DNA of 50,845 bases from positions 1 through 50,845 of the forward strand of contig NZ_JAQGLJ010000044.1 in NCBI RefSeq assembly GCF_028292945.1, given 5' to 3'. The notes below the pieces were generated by a model that did not search any database, was not told the origin of the DNA, and saw only the letters and a program-made list of their open reading frames with translations. Both the position numbers and the translations under genes were made by a program. Of this stretch, positions 13,128 through 22,729 are shown piece by piece (within the stretch, counting starts at the first letter, position 1; every line of letters starts with the position of its first letter). The stretch is from Sphingomonas bacterium (GTDB taxonomy: Bacteria; Pseudomonadota; Alphaproteobacteria; Sphingomonadales; Sphingomonadaceae).

Positions 13128-13555
13128 GCGTAAAGGTCGACGATCTCCGCCCCCTCGCCCACCGCCGCCAGCAACAGCGTCCGGTGGCAGTGACAAGGAT
13201 CGCGCTCGAAGCAGAGCAGCGCGCTGGGCTGTTCCGCCACCAGCTCCATCATGATCGCCGCCTGCGCCTGCGCCTCCGGCAGCTCCAGCTGGTCGGCGTA
13301 AACAGCCCGTAGCGTCGCGACATCGCCCTTCTTCGCCGCATCGCGACCCGCCTTGGGCGTGCCGAGCGCCTTCAGGTGCCGATAGCCGATGCCGACCTCC
13401 GCCAGCCCCGCGGCGAGCGAGGTCTTCGAAAAGCCCGGTCGCCGCGACAGCGGCAGCGCGCGGACGTCGATCACCCGCCGCACACCGGCAGCCCGCAGCG
13501 CTGCAATTACCTCGGCCACCGTCGCCGCCTCATAGCCGATCGTGAATATCCGCAC
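13124..13555 (-). CDS. DUF488 family protein
   Basis: A 143-residue protein beginning MRIFTIGYEAATVAEVIAAL and continuing RRVIDVRALPLSRRPGFSKT; the TIGYE, VIDVR and C-terminal LLCFERDPCHCHR motifs define DUF488. The paired cysteines and histidines in DPCHCHR could bind a metal. The biochemical role of the family is unknown. Complete in length, convergent with DUF952 and transcribed away from the GbsR remnant; 76 bases separate the two starts and contain a candidate operator. Confidence 0.9.
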   Translation of the reverse strand: MRIFTIGYEAATVAEVIAALRAAGVRRVIDVRALPLSRRPGFSKTSLAAGLAEVGIGYRHLKALGTPKAGRDAAKKGDVATLRAVYADQLELPEAQAQAAIMMELVAEQPSALLCFERDPCHCHRTLLLAAVGEGAEIVDLYA

Positions 13556-13603
13556 TCCGACCTTCTACCGCAGGCGGACATGATCGTCAGCGAGTTTCGT
13601 GGT

Positions 13604-13619
13604 TTCTGTCCTTACAGAA
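13604..13619. promoter_or_regulatory. Inverted repeat, candidate MarR/GbsR operator
   Basis: TTCTGT-CCTT-ACAGAA, perfect 6-bp arms with a 4-base spacer, 12 bases before the ATG at 13632 of a truncated GbsR/MarR-type regulator and just upstream of its Shine-Dalgarno AAGGTG. Placement and symmetry fit autoregulation by a winged-helix dimer; this is inference. Confidence 0.5.
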
Positions 13620-13631
13620 CAAGGTGAGTCG

Positions 13632-13828
13632 ATGACGCTGTACGATCGTCCCGACGCCAAGGCCTTCATTCTCCATCGGGGGGAGATGGGCACGCAATGG
13701 GGCGTCAATCGCTCGGTCGCGCAGATCCATGCGCGGCTCTACCTGTCCGAGCGGCCGATGCACGCCGAGCAGATCACCGACACAAGGTGAACGGCTGGCT
13801 GGCTGAGCAGAAGGCGCTGCCGGCGTGA
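13632..13828 (+). pseudogene. GbsR/MarR-type regulator, truncated
   Basis: The ATG at 13632 follows a good ribosome binding site and reads MTLYDRPDAKAFILHRGEMG, then TQWGVNRSVAQIHARLYLSERPMHAEQITDT, which is the start of a GbsR/MarR-family winged-helix domain (TRWGVNRSVAQIHALLYLSE pattern). It stops at 13790, before the recognition helix, leaving 52 residues of a protein that is normally about 180. The next frame then reads [14 protein letters not shown] to a TGA at 13828, which could be the original C-terminus after an internal, frame-shifting deletion; that second part is tentative. The operator-like repeat upstream is intact. Confidence 0.65.
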
Positions 13829-13914
13829 CACGCTCGTCGCGGCTGCGGTCCGCCCGTGCGACGACACGCCGCCTTCCGCATGACGCCGCCCTGCTCCCCG
13901 TCTATAGCCCGGCC

Positions 13915-15315
13915 ATGCCCATGCACGACATCCACATCATCGGCGGTGGCCTGGCCGGCTCCGAGGCCGCCTGGCAGCTCGCCGAGGCCGGTCACCGCGT
14001 CCGCCTGTCTGAGATGCGCGGCTCCGGCGAGAGCACGCCCGCGCACCACACCGACAGCCTCGCGGAGCTGGTCTGCTCCAACTCCTTCCGCTCCGACGAC
14101 GCGGACAGCAATGCGGTGGGGCTGATCCATCAGGAGATGCGCACGCTCGGCTCGCTGATTCTGCGCGAAGGCGACCGGCACCGCGTTCCGGCCGGTTCCG
14201 CACTCGCCGTCGACCGCGAAGGCTTCGCCGCCGCCGTCACCGCGGCGCTCGCCGCGCACCCGAACGTCGAGATCGTCCGCGAGCGCGTGGATGCGCTGCC
14301 GGACGGCCCGACGATCATCGCCACCGGCCCACTCACCGCCCCCGGTCTCGCCGAGGCGATCGGCGCCGCCACCGGACGCGACCAGCTCGCCTTCTTCGAC
14401 GCCATCGCCCCCATCGTCCACCACGAGTCCATCGACATGGACATCGCGTGGATGGCGGCGCGCTGGGACAAGGGCACCGCTGAGGGGGGCGGCAAGGATT
14501 ACATCAACTGCCCGATGACAAAGGAGCAATACGCCACCTTCCACCAGGGCCTGCTCGACGGCGAGAAGACCGAGTTCCGCGAATGGGAGAACGTTCCCTA
14601 TTTCGAGGGCTGCATGCCGATCGAGGTCATGGCGTCGCGCGGCCTCGACACGCTGCGCTTCGGCCCGATGAAGCCGGTCGGGCTCGACGATCCCAAGACC
14701 GGCCGCTGGCCCCACGCCGTCGTCCAGCTGCGCCAGGACAACGCGCAGGGCACGCTGTGGAACATCGTCGGTTTCCAGACCAAGCTCAAGCACGCCGAGC
14801 AGGTCCGGCTGTTCCGCACCATCCCCGGCCTGCAGAACGCCGAGTTCGCGCGGCTTGGTGGGCTGCACCGCAACACGTTCATCCGCTCGCCCGAGCTGCT
14901 CGACCCGACGCTGCGGCTGCGCTCCCGCCCCAACATCCGCTTCGCCGGCCAGATCACCGGCTGCGAGGGTTACGTCGAGAGCGCCGCGATCGGCCTGCTC
15001 GCCGGGCGATTCGCGGCGGCGGAGCTGGCCGGGCGCGACCTCGCGCCGCCGCCGCCGGAGACCGCGCTGGGCGCGCTGCTCAACCACATCACCGGCGCGG
15101 CGGTGGCCGACACCTATCAGCCGATGAACGTCAATTTCGGGCTGTTCCCGCCGATCACCGAGTCCGGAAAAGGCGGCCGCAGGAAAAAGGCCGACCGCAA
15201 GCGCCTGTACACCGATCGCGCCCGTGCGGCGTTGGCGGGATGGCTTAGCCCTCCTCCTCCGCCGGAGCAGCCTGGACCGGCGGACAATTCACCCGAGCCC
15301 GCGGCTTACGCTTGA
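13915..15315 (+). CDS. trmFO: TrmFO, folate-dependent tRNA U54 methyltransferase
   Basis: A 466-residue flavoprotein that makes 5-methyluridine at position 54 of tRNA using methylenetetrahydrofolate. Seen: the FAD motif GGGLAGSEA at residues 10-18, [25 protein letters not shown], the [13 protein letters not shown] segment with the catalytic cysteine region, [23 protein letters not shown] and [14 protein letters not shown]. The start is ATG 13915, giving the usual N-terminus; the frame is open further upstream without homology. The last 25 residues are a proline-rich tail that overlaps the 3' end of the convergent EF-hand gene by 71 bases, so that part is constrained on both strands. Confidence 0.96.
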   Translation: MPMHDIHIIGGGLAGSEAAWQLAEAGHRVRLSEMRGSGESTPAHHTDSLAELVCSNSFRSDDADSNAVGLIHQEMRTLGSLILREGDRHRVPAGSALAVDREGFAAAVTAALAAHPNVEIVRERVDALPDGPTIIATGPLTAPGLAEAIGAATGRDQLAFFDAIAPIVHHESIDMDIAWMAARWDKGTAEGGGKDYINCPMTKEQYATFHQGLLDGEKTEFREWENVPYFEGCMPIEVMASRGLDTLRFGPMKPVGLDDPKTGRWPHAVVQLRQDNAQGTLWNIVGFQTKLKHAEQVRLFRTIPGLQNAEFARLGGLHRNTFIRSPELLDPTLRLRSRPNIRFAGQITGCEGYVESAAIGLLAGRFAAAELAGRDLAPPPPETALGALLNHITGAAVADTYQPMNVNFGLFPPITESGKGGRRKKADRKRLYTDRARAALAGWLSPPPPPEQPGPADNSPEPAAYA

Positions 15316-15724
15316 CGGCAGTGGTTGCGAACTCGGTCGCGCTCATCGCGCCGGACTTGTCGCGATCCGCGCCGCCGAACTTGGTGGTCGCCTTGATCGC
15401 CCATTCGTCGAACGACAGCCGGCCGTCGCCGTTGGTGTCCAGCTTGGCATAGGCCTTGCGCCGTTGCGCGAGATACTCGTCGCGCGTGATCGCGCCGTCG
15501 CGATCCTTGTCGTACCGCCCGAACCGCCGCTCTTCGCGCGTCTTGGCGGAGGCTGCGGGTACGCGGTCGGGCAGCGTCTGCACGTCCACGTCCTGCTCTC
15601 CCACCGGCGCGGCGGCGGGCGCGGGCGGCAGCAGCGCTCGCTGCGTCGTCTGCCCCCCGAACGCCATCATGCCCGCGCCAGCCAGCGCCAGCGCCGCGCC
15701 CGCACCCACCAGATACCGCCACAT
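15245..15724 (-). CDS. EF-hand calcium-binding protein, membrane-anchored or secreted
   Basis: A 159-residue protein with an N-terminal hydrophobic segment (residues 4-22, a signal or anchor), a proline/alanine linker, and three EF-hand loops: [12 protein letters not shown] at 72-83, [12 protein letters not shown] at 96-107, and [12 protein letters not shown] at 120-131. The first two have all the canonical oxygen ligands; the third ends in glutamate but has a lysine at the second loop position. It is expected to bind calcium in the periplasm. The ATG at 15724 is directly before the hydrophobic segment. The C-terminal 24 codons overlap trmFO on the other strand. Confidence 0.88.
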   Translation of the reverse strand: MWRYLVGAGAALALAGAGMMAFGGQTTQRALLPPAPAAAPVGEQDVDVQTLPDRVPAASAKTREERRFGRYDKDRDGAITRDEYLAQRRKAYAKLDTNGDGRLSFDEWAIKATTKFGGADRDKSGAMSATEFATTAVKRKPRARVNCPPVQAAPAEEEG

Positions 15725-15785
15725 CGTCCGCTTTCCCCCGTTGCCGCGCTGCAAGGCTAGAACTTGATTCAGCCCAGACCAAGCC

Positions 15786-15850
15786 CTTCGCCGGCGGAAG
15801 CCGGGGCCAGTTCGCGGCGCGGCTGACTGGGTCCCGGCTTCGGCAGGGAA
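15786..15850. repeat. REP-like inverted repeat, family A, copy 1
   Basis: Left arm CTTCGCCGGCGGAAGCCGGG plus GCCAG (15786-15810) is nearly complementary to the right arm CTGGGTCCCGGCTTCGGCAG plus GGAA (15827-15850), with a short GC-rich loop. A second copy with a longer loop lies at 22535-22627. It sits between two minus-strand genes with no coding capacity that makes sense. Confidence 0.8.
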
Positions 15851-15909
15851 GGGGCTGGCTTAGCTACCTGGGAGCAAAGGCCAACGCCCCGAACGCGCGA
15901 CGCAACCGA

Positions 15910-16542
15910 CTACCATCCCGTGAGCCGATGCATCAGCAGCCGCCCGACCCGGCGCGGGCTGCCCGGCCGTGTCATTCCCGCCACATCGAAGCGCGCCAAC
16001 AAAGCCAGCGCACCCAGCGCCCGCGACTCGCGCGACCAAGGCTGTCGAAACGCGGCAGCGAACCGCTCGCTCGCCAACGGGCGAGCCGCGTCCAGCAAAG
16101 CCGGGCGTTCCTGCGCGAGCGTGGCAAGCGCCCAGCCCTCCCCCGCCTGCCCGATCCGCTCATCCACCGGACCGCCAAGCACCCGCGCCGCGGCAAGGAA
16201 CAGGGTCCGGCCCCGCTCCTTCGCGAACGCCTCCAAGTCCACCTCTTCAGGCTCCAGCAACCGCGCCCAGGCGTCGACGACAACCTCCAGGTCCACCCCG
16301 CCCACCCCGGCGGGCAGCACGAGGGACGCGACTGACGTCAACACCGGCTCGGCAGGGCACGGCGCGGTATCCAGCCGGATCAGGGCGTCTCCCCACCAGG
16401 TCAGCCGCATCAGCCCGATCGTCGGATCACGCGCCGCGCGCACGATGTCGCGCAGCCGGTCGTCGAGTGCGAACAGCGCCGCCAGCCCGTCGCGGGCATG
16501 GGCGGGCGCATAGCTCAACGCAAGGGCGCGCTCAGGATCCAT
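15910..16542 (-). CDS. Squalene/phytoene synthase-like protein
   Basis: A 210-residue protein whose N-terminus ALSYAPAHARDGLAALFALDDRLRDI and following IGLMRLTWWGDAL match the trans-prenyltransferase (squalene/phytoene synthase, NDUFAF6-like) family. It is shorter than true phytoene synthases (about 300), and the first aspartate-rich motif is reduced to FALDDRLRD while the second DxxxD motif is not clear, so catalysis is doubtful. Related short proteins in alphaproteobacteria are of unknown function; in mitochondria the relative NDUFAF6 helps assemble respiratory complex I. Stands alone; divergent from the Tad genes, whose first start is 105 bases away. Confidence 0.75.
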   Translation of the reverse strand: MDPERALALSYAPAHARDGLAALFALDDRLRDIVRAARDPTIGLMRLTWWGDALIRLDTAPCPAEPVLTSVASLVLPAGVGGVDLEVVVDAWARLLEPEEVDLEAFAKERGRTLFLAAARVLGGPVDERIGQAGEGWALATLAQERPALLDAARPLASERFAAAFRQPWSRESRALGALALLARFDVAGMTRPGSPRRVGRLLMHRLTGW

Positions 16543-16647
16543 TTTACCGCCGCGTTAACCTCATTCCGCTACCCCCGCTTATCGCGTCGACGCGCATGGC
16601 GTCACGTTGAAACCCGTCTTTGCGGACGGTCGGGGACAATCGGCGGC

Positions 16648-18675
16648 ATGAACGACGGCACCTTCCTCCAACGCTTGCGGCGCGACACGCGCGGCAACAC
16701 GCTTGCCATCATGGCGGCGACGCTTGTTCCGCTGTGCGGCGTCGTGGGTGGCGGCATCGATGTCGGCCGCATGTACATCGCCAAGACGCGGCTGCAACAC
16801 GCCTGCGACGCGGGCGCCCTCGCCGGGCGCAAGGCGATGGGCGGTGGTACGTGGGCGCAGACGGTCAACGGGGTCGCCGAATACCCCCGCGTATCGGCCG
16901 AGCGCTTCTTTGACGCGAACTACAAGGCTGGCTCCTACGGGTCCGCCGATCTGGCGAAAAGCTTCACCGAAGCCGGAGGAAAGGTTTCCGGCACCGCATC
17001 GGTCAATCTGCCGATGACGCTGATGCGGGTCTTCTCGATCGACACGCAGCCGCTGTCCGTCACCTGCGCCAGCGAGATGCGTCTGCCGAACACAGATATC
17101 ATGTTCGTCCTCGACACTACCGGGTCGATGGCGGAGACGCCCACGGGCGACACCCAGACCAAGATGGCGAGCCTCAAGGTCGCGGTGAAATGCTTCTACG
17201 AGATCGTCGCGAAGCTCGACACCGCAGCCAACTGCACCACCGGCGCGCCCGCGGGTGGCACGGGTTCGCAGACGCAGATCCGCTTCGGGTTCGTGCCCTA
17301 CGCGACCAACGTCAACGTCGGCTATCTGCTGAAGCCCGAATGGCTCGCCGACAGCTGGAAATATCAGTCGCGCGAACCGGAATGGACGGCGACGACCACT
17401 TACACCTACCCACCGTACTCGGGCACCCCGGGTCCGTCTTCGAGCACCACGGGAACGTGGAGCGCCTACGCAAATAGCTCCACCACGGGGCAGACGACCA
17501 GCGCACAGACCTGCACGGCGCCGGCGGACGACCAGTCGCAAAGCTCCAGCACGACCAACTCGGCGGTCGCGCAAAGCGGCACAACGCGCACCTACACCAG
17601 CACCACGACTGTCTCGACAACGTACAATCGCTATACGTCGTCTTCGGTGCAGAGCGGCTACGGTTCCGACCGGCGCTATTATTGTCAGATCAAGAAGAGT
17701 TCGAAGACGGATACCAGCACAACCTCGACCAACTATTCGTCGCAGGGGGTGCCCACGACCACCAACAGCTTCAGCCGCTGGCACTACGGTCAGATCGCGC
17801 AGAACATCGCCGGGCTGAAGAACGGCACGTCCTGGAACTCCGGTATCACCCTGCCGATCGGCAGCAGCGGAACAGCCAAGTACATCGGCTGGGACGGCTG
17901 CATCGAGGAGCGCGAGACGGTGCGGGCGAGCAGCTACAACCCGATCCCTAGCGGCGCCTACGACCTCAACATCGATCTGGTCCCGACGTCCGGCACGGCC
18001 AGCAGCCTGTGGGGTCCGGCGCTGCCCGGCATGCTGTACGCGCGCAAGGACAGCAGCGGCAACTACACACTCACCGACCAGTACACGGCCACCGAATACA
18101 CCAACGATTCCAGCTATTCCTGCCCCACGGCCGCCAAGAAGCTGCAGGCCTGGACCAATGCATCCCTCTTCGACAGCTATGTCGATTCGCTGAGCCCCAG
18201 CGGCAACACCTACCACGATATCGGGCTGATCTGGGGTGGCAGGCTGATGTCGCCGACCGGCATCTTCGCGTCGGAGAATGCGCTTACGTCCGCGGGCGGC
18301 GCCATCGAGCGCAACCTGATCTTCATGACGGACGGCGACCCATGCACCAGCATCGCCAACTACCAGGCCTATGGCTTCCCTTATTACGATCGACGTCAAA
18401 CCGATCCGGCCGCAGTCCCCAGCGACGGCTGCACCACCAATGGCACGCTCACCCAACAGGTGAACGCGCGTACCGAGGCCCTGTGCTCCGCGATCAAGAA
18501 CAAGAACATCACGCTGTGGGTGATCACCTTCGGCACGCTGGATGCGAACACCAACACGCGGATGACGAACTGCGCCTCGCCCGGCCGCTACTTCTCGGCG
18601 ACCAACGCGGCCACGCTCCAGTCGACGTTCCAGTCGATTGCCAACCAGATCTCGCAATTGAGGCTCACGCAATGA
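16648..18675 (+). CDS. TadG-like pilus assembly protein with VWA domain
   Basis: A 675-residue protein with the Tad N-terminus: a basic RRDTRGN stretch, then a hydrophobic helix (TLAIMAATLVPLCGVVGGGI) and DVGRMYIAKTRLQHACDAGA, the prepilin-like Flp/TadG start. The von Willebrand A domain begins at IMFVLDTTGSM, giving the metal-binding DxTxS motif at D156-S160. Residues about 245-375 form an exceptional serine/threonine/tyrosine-rich insertion, then the VWA fold resumes with IFMTDGDPC and LWVITFGT. It is anchored in the inner membrane facing the periplasm. First of three genes joined by ATGA overlaps. Function in pilus or surface adhesion is from the family; no secretion ATPase or secretin is nearby. 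Confidence 0.88.
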   Translation: MNDGTFLQRLRRDTRGNTLAIMAATLVPLCGVVGGGIDVGRMYIAKTRLQHACDAGALAGRKAMGGGTWAQTVNGVAEYPRVSAERFFDANYKAGSYGSADLAKSFTEAGGKVSGTASVNLPMTLMRVFSIDTQPLSVTCASEMRLPNTDIMFVLDTTGSMAETPTGDTQTKMASLKVAVKCFYEIVAKLDTAANCTTGAPAGGTGSQTQIRFGFVPYATNVNVGYLLKPEWLADSWKYQSREPEWTATTTYTYPPYSGTPGPSSSTTGTWSAYANSSTTGQTTSAQTCTAPADDQSQSSSTTNSAVAQSGTTRTYTSTTTVSTTYNRYTSSSVQSGYGSDRRYYCQIKKSSKTDTSTTSTNYSSQGVPTTTNSFSRWHYGQIAQNIAGLKNGTSWNSGITLPIGSSGTAKYIGWDGCIEERETVRASSYNPIPSGAYDLNIDLVPTSGTASSLWGPALPGMLYARKDSSGNYTLTDQYTATEYTNDSSYSCPTAAKKLQAWTNASLFDSYVDSLSPSGNTYHDIGLIWGGRLMSPTGIFASENALTSAGGAIERNLIFMTDGDPCTSIANYQAYGFPYYDRRQTDPAAVPSDGCTTNGTLTQQVNARTEALCSAIKNKNITLWVITFGTLDANTNTRMTNCASPGRYFSATNAATLQSTFQSIANQISQLRLTQ

Positions 18676-19286
18676 TGCGCCGGTCGTTCCGCCGGCTGCG
18701 CCGCGACTGCCGCGGCGCGACGATCGTCGAATTCGGCTTCGTCGCACCGGTCATGGCGCTGTTCCTCGTCGGCGCGTTCGACATCGGGCACACCTTGTAC
18801 ATGCGCGGCGTCCTGCAAGGCATCGTGCAAAAGATGGCCCGGGACTCCAGTCTTGAAACCGGCACCAGCGCGTCGGCGCAGACCGCGTTCAACAATCGGG
18901 TCCGCGACCAGGTGCTGGCGCTTCACAAGGGCGCGGCGGTCACCTTCAGCCGGCGCTTCTATCGCACCTTCTCCGCCGCCGCCGCCGCGCTGGCGGAGGT
19001 GTGGACCGTCGATACCAACGGCAACGGCGTCTGCGACGCGGGCGAGCCGTTCACCGACCGCAACAACAACGGCGTCCGCGATCTCGACGGCGGCGACAGC
19101 GGCCAGGGCGGCGCGATGGACCGGTCGCTCTACACCGTCACGGTGAACTATCCCCGCATGCTGCCGCTCGACAAGTTCATCGGCGGCTCCGGCACGACGA
19201 AGATCACCGCCAGCACCATCCTCCAGAACCAGCCCTACAATGATCAGGGCAGCTATGGCGCGGCGACGACGGGATATTGCCCATGA
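18672..19286 (+). CDS. TadE-like pseudopilin with EF-hand-like repeat
   Basis: A 204-residue protein with the TadE signature: basic start, RGATIVEFGFVAPVMALFLVGAFDIGHTLYMRGV, where the glutamate five residues into the hydrophobic helix is the conserved prepilin residue. The middle contains DTNGNGVCDAGE and DRNNNGVRDLDGG, which look like a calcium-binding EF-hand or dockerin-type loop pair, an unusual insertion for TadE. The ATG overlaps the stop of the TadG-like gene and its own stop overlaps the next start, so the three are one operon. Likely a minor pilin or assembly factor processed by a TadV-type peptidase encoded elsewhere. Confidence 0.85.
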   Translation: MMRRSFRRLRRDCRGATIVEFGFVAPVMALFLVGAFDIGHTLYMRGVLQGIVQKMARDSSLETGTSASAQTAFNNRVRDQVLALHKGAAVTFSRRFYRTFSAAAAALAEVWTVDTNGNGVCDAGEPFTDRNNNGVRDLDGGDSGQGGAMDRSLYTVTVNYPRMLPLDKFIGGSGTTKITASTILQNQPYNDQGSYGAATTGYCP

Positions 19287-19927
19287 GGCGGGTTCGTCGC
19301 TTCGCGGTCCGGCTCGCCCGCGACACCCGCGGCCTGGCGCTGCTGGAGTTCGCCTTTTCCGTGCCGATCCTGCTGCTGCTGAGCCTGACGGGCGCGGAAC
19401 TGCTCAACTACACCACCACGCGGATGCGCGTGAGCCAGATGGCGCTGCAGATCGCCGACAACGCCGCGCGCATGGGCAAGGGCACTCAGATCACGGCCAA
19501 GGTCATCAGCGAGACCGACATCAACGACCTCTTCACCGGCGCGCAGCTGCAGTCGGGCGAGCTCAACCTCAACGCCAACGGCCGCGTCATCCTCTCCGAC
19601 GTCGAGCCGGTCGCGAACCCCAACACGACGGGCAAGTACAAGATCGCCTGGCAGCGCTGCTACGGCTCGAAGACGACCCATTCCTCGAGCTACGGAAGCT
19701 CGGGCGACACGGACCTGGCCGGAGTCGGACCCGCCAACCAGCAGATCACCGCGCAGGACGACAACGCGACGATGTTCGTCGAGGTCTACTATGTCTACAC
19801 GCCGATCATCGCGCTCTCGCGCGCGCCCAGCACGACGATGATCGAAGTCGCCTCGATGGCGGTCCGCGACCGCCGTGACCTGACCCAGATCTACAACACG
19901 GAAAACGCGCCGATCGCGACCTGCTGA
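19283..19927 (+). CDS. TadE/TadF-like pseudopilin
   Basis: A 214-residue protein with a basic N-terminus and the hydrophobic helix RGLALLEFAFSVPILLLLSL, again with the conserved glutamate near the start of the helix, followed by TGAELLNYTTTRMRVSQMALQIADNAARMG. The C-terminal part is polar with a segment YVYTPIIALSRAP. Third gene of the Tad set, starting at an ATGA overlap with the previous stop. It ends only 4 bases from the stop of the convergent pdhB gene. Confidence 0.82.
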   Translation: MRRVRRFAVRLARDTRGLALLEFAFSVPILLLLSLTGAELLNYTTTRMRVSQMALQIADNAARMGKGTQITAKVISETDINDLFTGAQLQSGELNLNANGRVILSDVEPVANPNTTGKYKIAWQRCYGSKTTHSSSYGSSGDTDLAGVGPANQQITAQDDNATMFVEVYYVYTPIIALSRAPSTTMIEVASMAVRDRRDLTQIYNTENAPIATC

Positions 19928-19931
19928 GGCC

Positions 19932-21343
<1,412 letters not shown>

Positions 21344-21344
<1 letters not shown>

Positions 21345-22390
21345 CAGTAACGCTCCACCAGCACGTCGGTGTACAGTTCGGCGGCGTCCGGCTCCGGCGT
21401 GCTCTCGGCGAAGTCGGCCGCCTCGTTGACCTGCTTGCGGATCGCCTGCTCAACGGCCTTCAACTCGTCCTCCCTGACCCCCTGCTCGCCCAGCAGCTTC
21501 TTGGCATATTCGATCGGGTCGGATTTCTCGCGCACCGCCTGCACCTCCTCGCGGCTGCGGTACTTGGCCGGATCGCTCATCGAATGGCCACGATAGCGAT
21601 AGGTCTTCATCTCCAGGATGATCGGTCCCTTGCCCGCGCGCACCCAGGCGAGCGCCGTCTCGGCAGCTCCACGACAGGCGAGTACGTCCATGCCGTCGAC
21701 CTGCAGCCCGGGAATACGGAAACTCTCGCCGCGCCGATACAGCTGGTCCTCGGCCGACGCGCGATTGACGCTGGTGCCCATCGCGTACTGGTTGTTCTCG
21801 ATCACGAAGATCACCGGCAGCTTCCACAGCTCGGCCATGTTGAAGCTCTCGTACACCTGCCCCTGGTTCGACGCGCCATCGCCGAAATAGGTCATGCACA
21901 CGCCGCCATCGCCGCGATATTTGTGCGCGAACCCCAACCCCGTGCCCAGCGAGACCTGCGCCCCGACGATGCCATGACCGCCATAGAACTTCCGCTCGGT
22001 CGAGAACATGTGCATCGACCCGCCCTTGCCGCGGCTGATGCCGGCACCGCGCCCGGTCAGCTCGGACATGATCGCCTTGGGATCGATGCCGTAGGCGAGC
22101 ATGTGACCATGATCGCGATAGCCGGTGATGACCGAGTCCTTCTCGCCATCCAGCGCGGATTGCAGCCCGACCGCGACAGCCTCCTGCCCGATATACAGAT
22201 GGCAGAACCCGCCGATCAGCCCCAGCCCGTACAACTGCCCGGCCTTTTCCTCGAAGCGGCGGATCAGCAGCATCTGGCGGTAGAATTCGATCAGCTCCTC
22301 CTTCGACGCCGCATAGGGCTGCGGCTCGTCGGGTCGCTCGCGATTGGGTGCGGGCGGGGGAGCGGTGCGGGCGACGGCGGCTTTGGCCAT
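21344..22390 (-). CDS. pdhA: Pyruvate dehydrogenase E1 component, alpha subunit
   Basis: A 348-residue thiamine-diphosphate-dependent subunit. It has [12 protein letters not shown] and [15 protein letters not shown] in the N-terminal part, GKGGSMHMF, and the thiamine-binding motif [20 protein letters not shown] ending some 27 residues later at ENNQYAMGT; the phosphorylation-loop-like [11 protein letters not shown] follows. The first 25 residues are a proline/alanine-rich extension. The ATG at 22390 is the only one ahead of the conserved region; its Shine-Dalgarno is poor. It is the first gene of the pdhA-pdhB pair, with a 339-base upstream region containing repeats. Confidence 0.96.
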
Positions 22391-22490
22391 AGGGAAGCAT
22401 GCGTCCTGCGGAGATTTGCTCCGCTATAGGCGCGGACGGCGAGCGGGAGCAATCCAACCCTCTCCCGCGTGCAGGAAAGGGAGTGTAGTT

Positions 22491-22540
22491 GCTCCACCTA
22501 CTTCCACATACCTCCAGGCACCTCCACGCACCTCCCGGGC
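22491..22540. repeat. Degenerate 10-bp tandem repeat
   Basis: Five consecutive 10-base blocks, GCTCCACCTA, CTTCCACATA, CCTCCAGGCA, CCTCCACGCA and CCTCCCGGGC, share the pattern CCTCCAC-CA. On the pdhA strand this reads as GGAGGT at exact 10-base spacing three times, resembling repeated Shine-Dalgarno sequences about 120-145 bases before the pdhA start. Confidence 0.65.
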
Positions 22541-22627
22541 GGAAGCCGGGGCCAGGTCGGCCGCGCCGGGATCAAGCACGATGCCCCGTCGCAGCGCGCA
22601 TCTGGGCCCCGGCTTTCGCCGGGGAAG
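22535..22627. repeat. REP-like inverted repeat, family A, copy 2
   Basis: Left arm CGGGCGGAAGCCGGGGCCAG and right arm CTGGGCCCCGGCTTTCGCCG plus GGGAAG are nearly complementary, as in the copy at 15786-15850, but enclose a longer loop of about 46 bases. Located in the pdhA/MFS intergenic region. Confidence 0.8.
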
Positions 22628-22729
22628 AGCTTGGGTAGGATCAAGCCCCTGTCCTTCGGCGCGAGCGAGAAAGGGAGGAAGAGAGCAGCGGTTGCCCTCG
22701 CCCTTTCCACCCGCCAAAGCCCCCCGCAC

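Larger units (their letters stand above)
22391..22729. other. Intergenic region between divergent pdhA and MFS gene
   Basis: 339 bases without a credible gene. It holds a five-unit 10-bp tandem repeat (22491-22540) and a REP-like inverted repeat (22535-22627). The pdhA promoter must lie here; no clear -35/-10 pair or riboswitch was recognised. Open frames crossing it on either strand are made only of repeat sequence. Confidence 0.7.

Noticed and set aside
16579-18747. 722-codon open frame antisense to the TadG-like gene
   Set aside because: High GC with GC-rich third positions keeps antisense frames open. The translation is arginine-rich low-complexity sequence, while the sense strand has a clear TadG/VWA protein.
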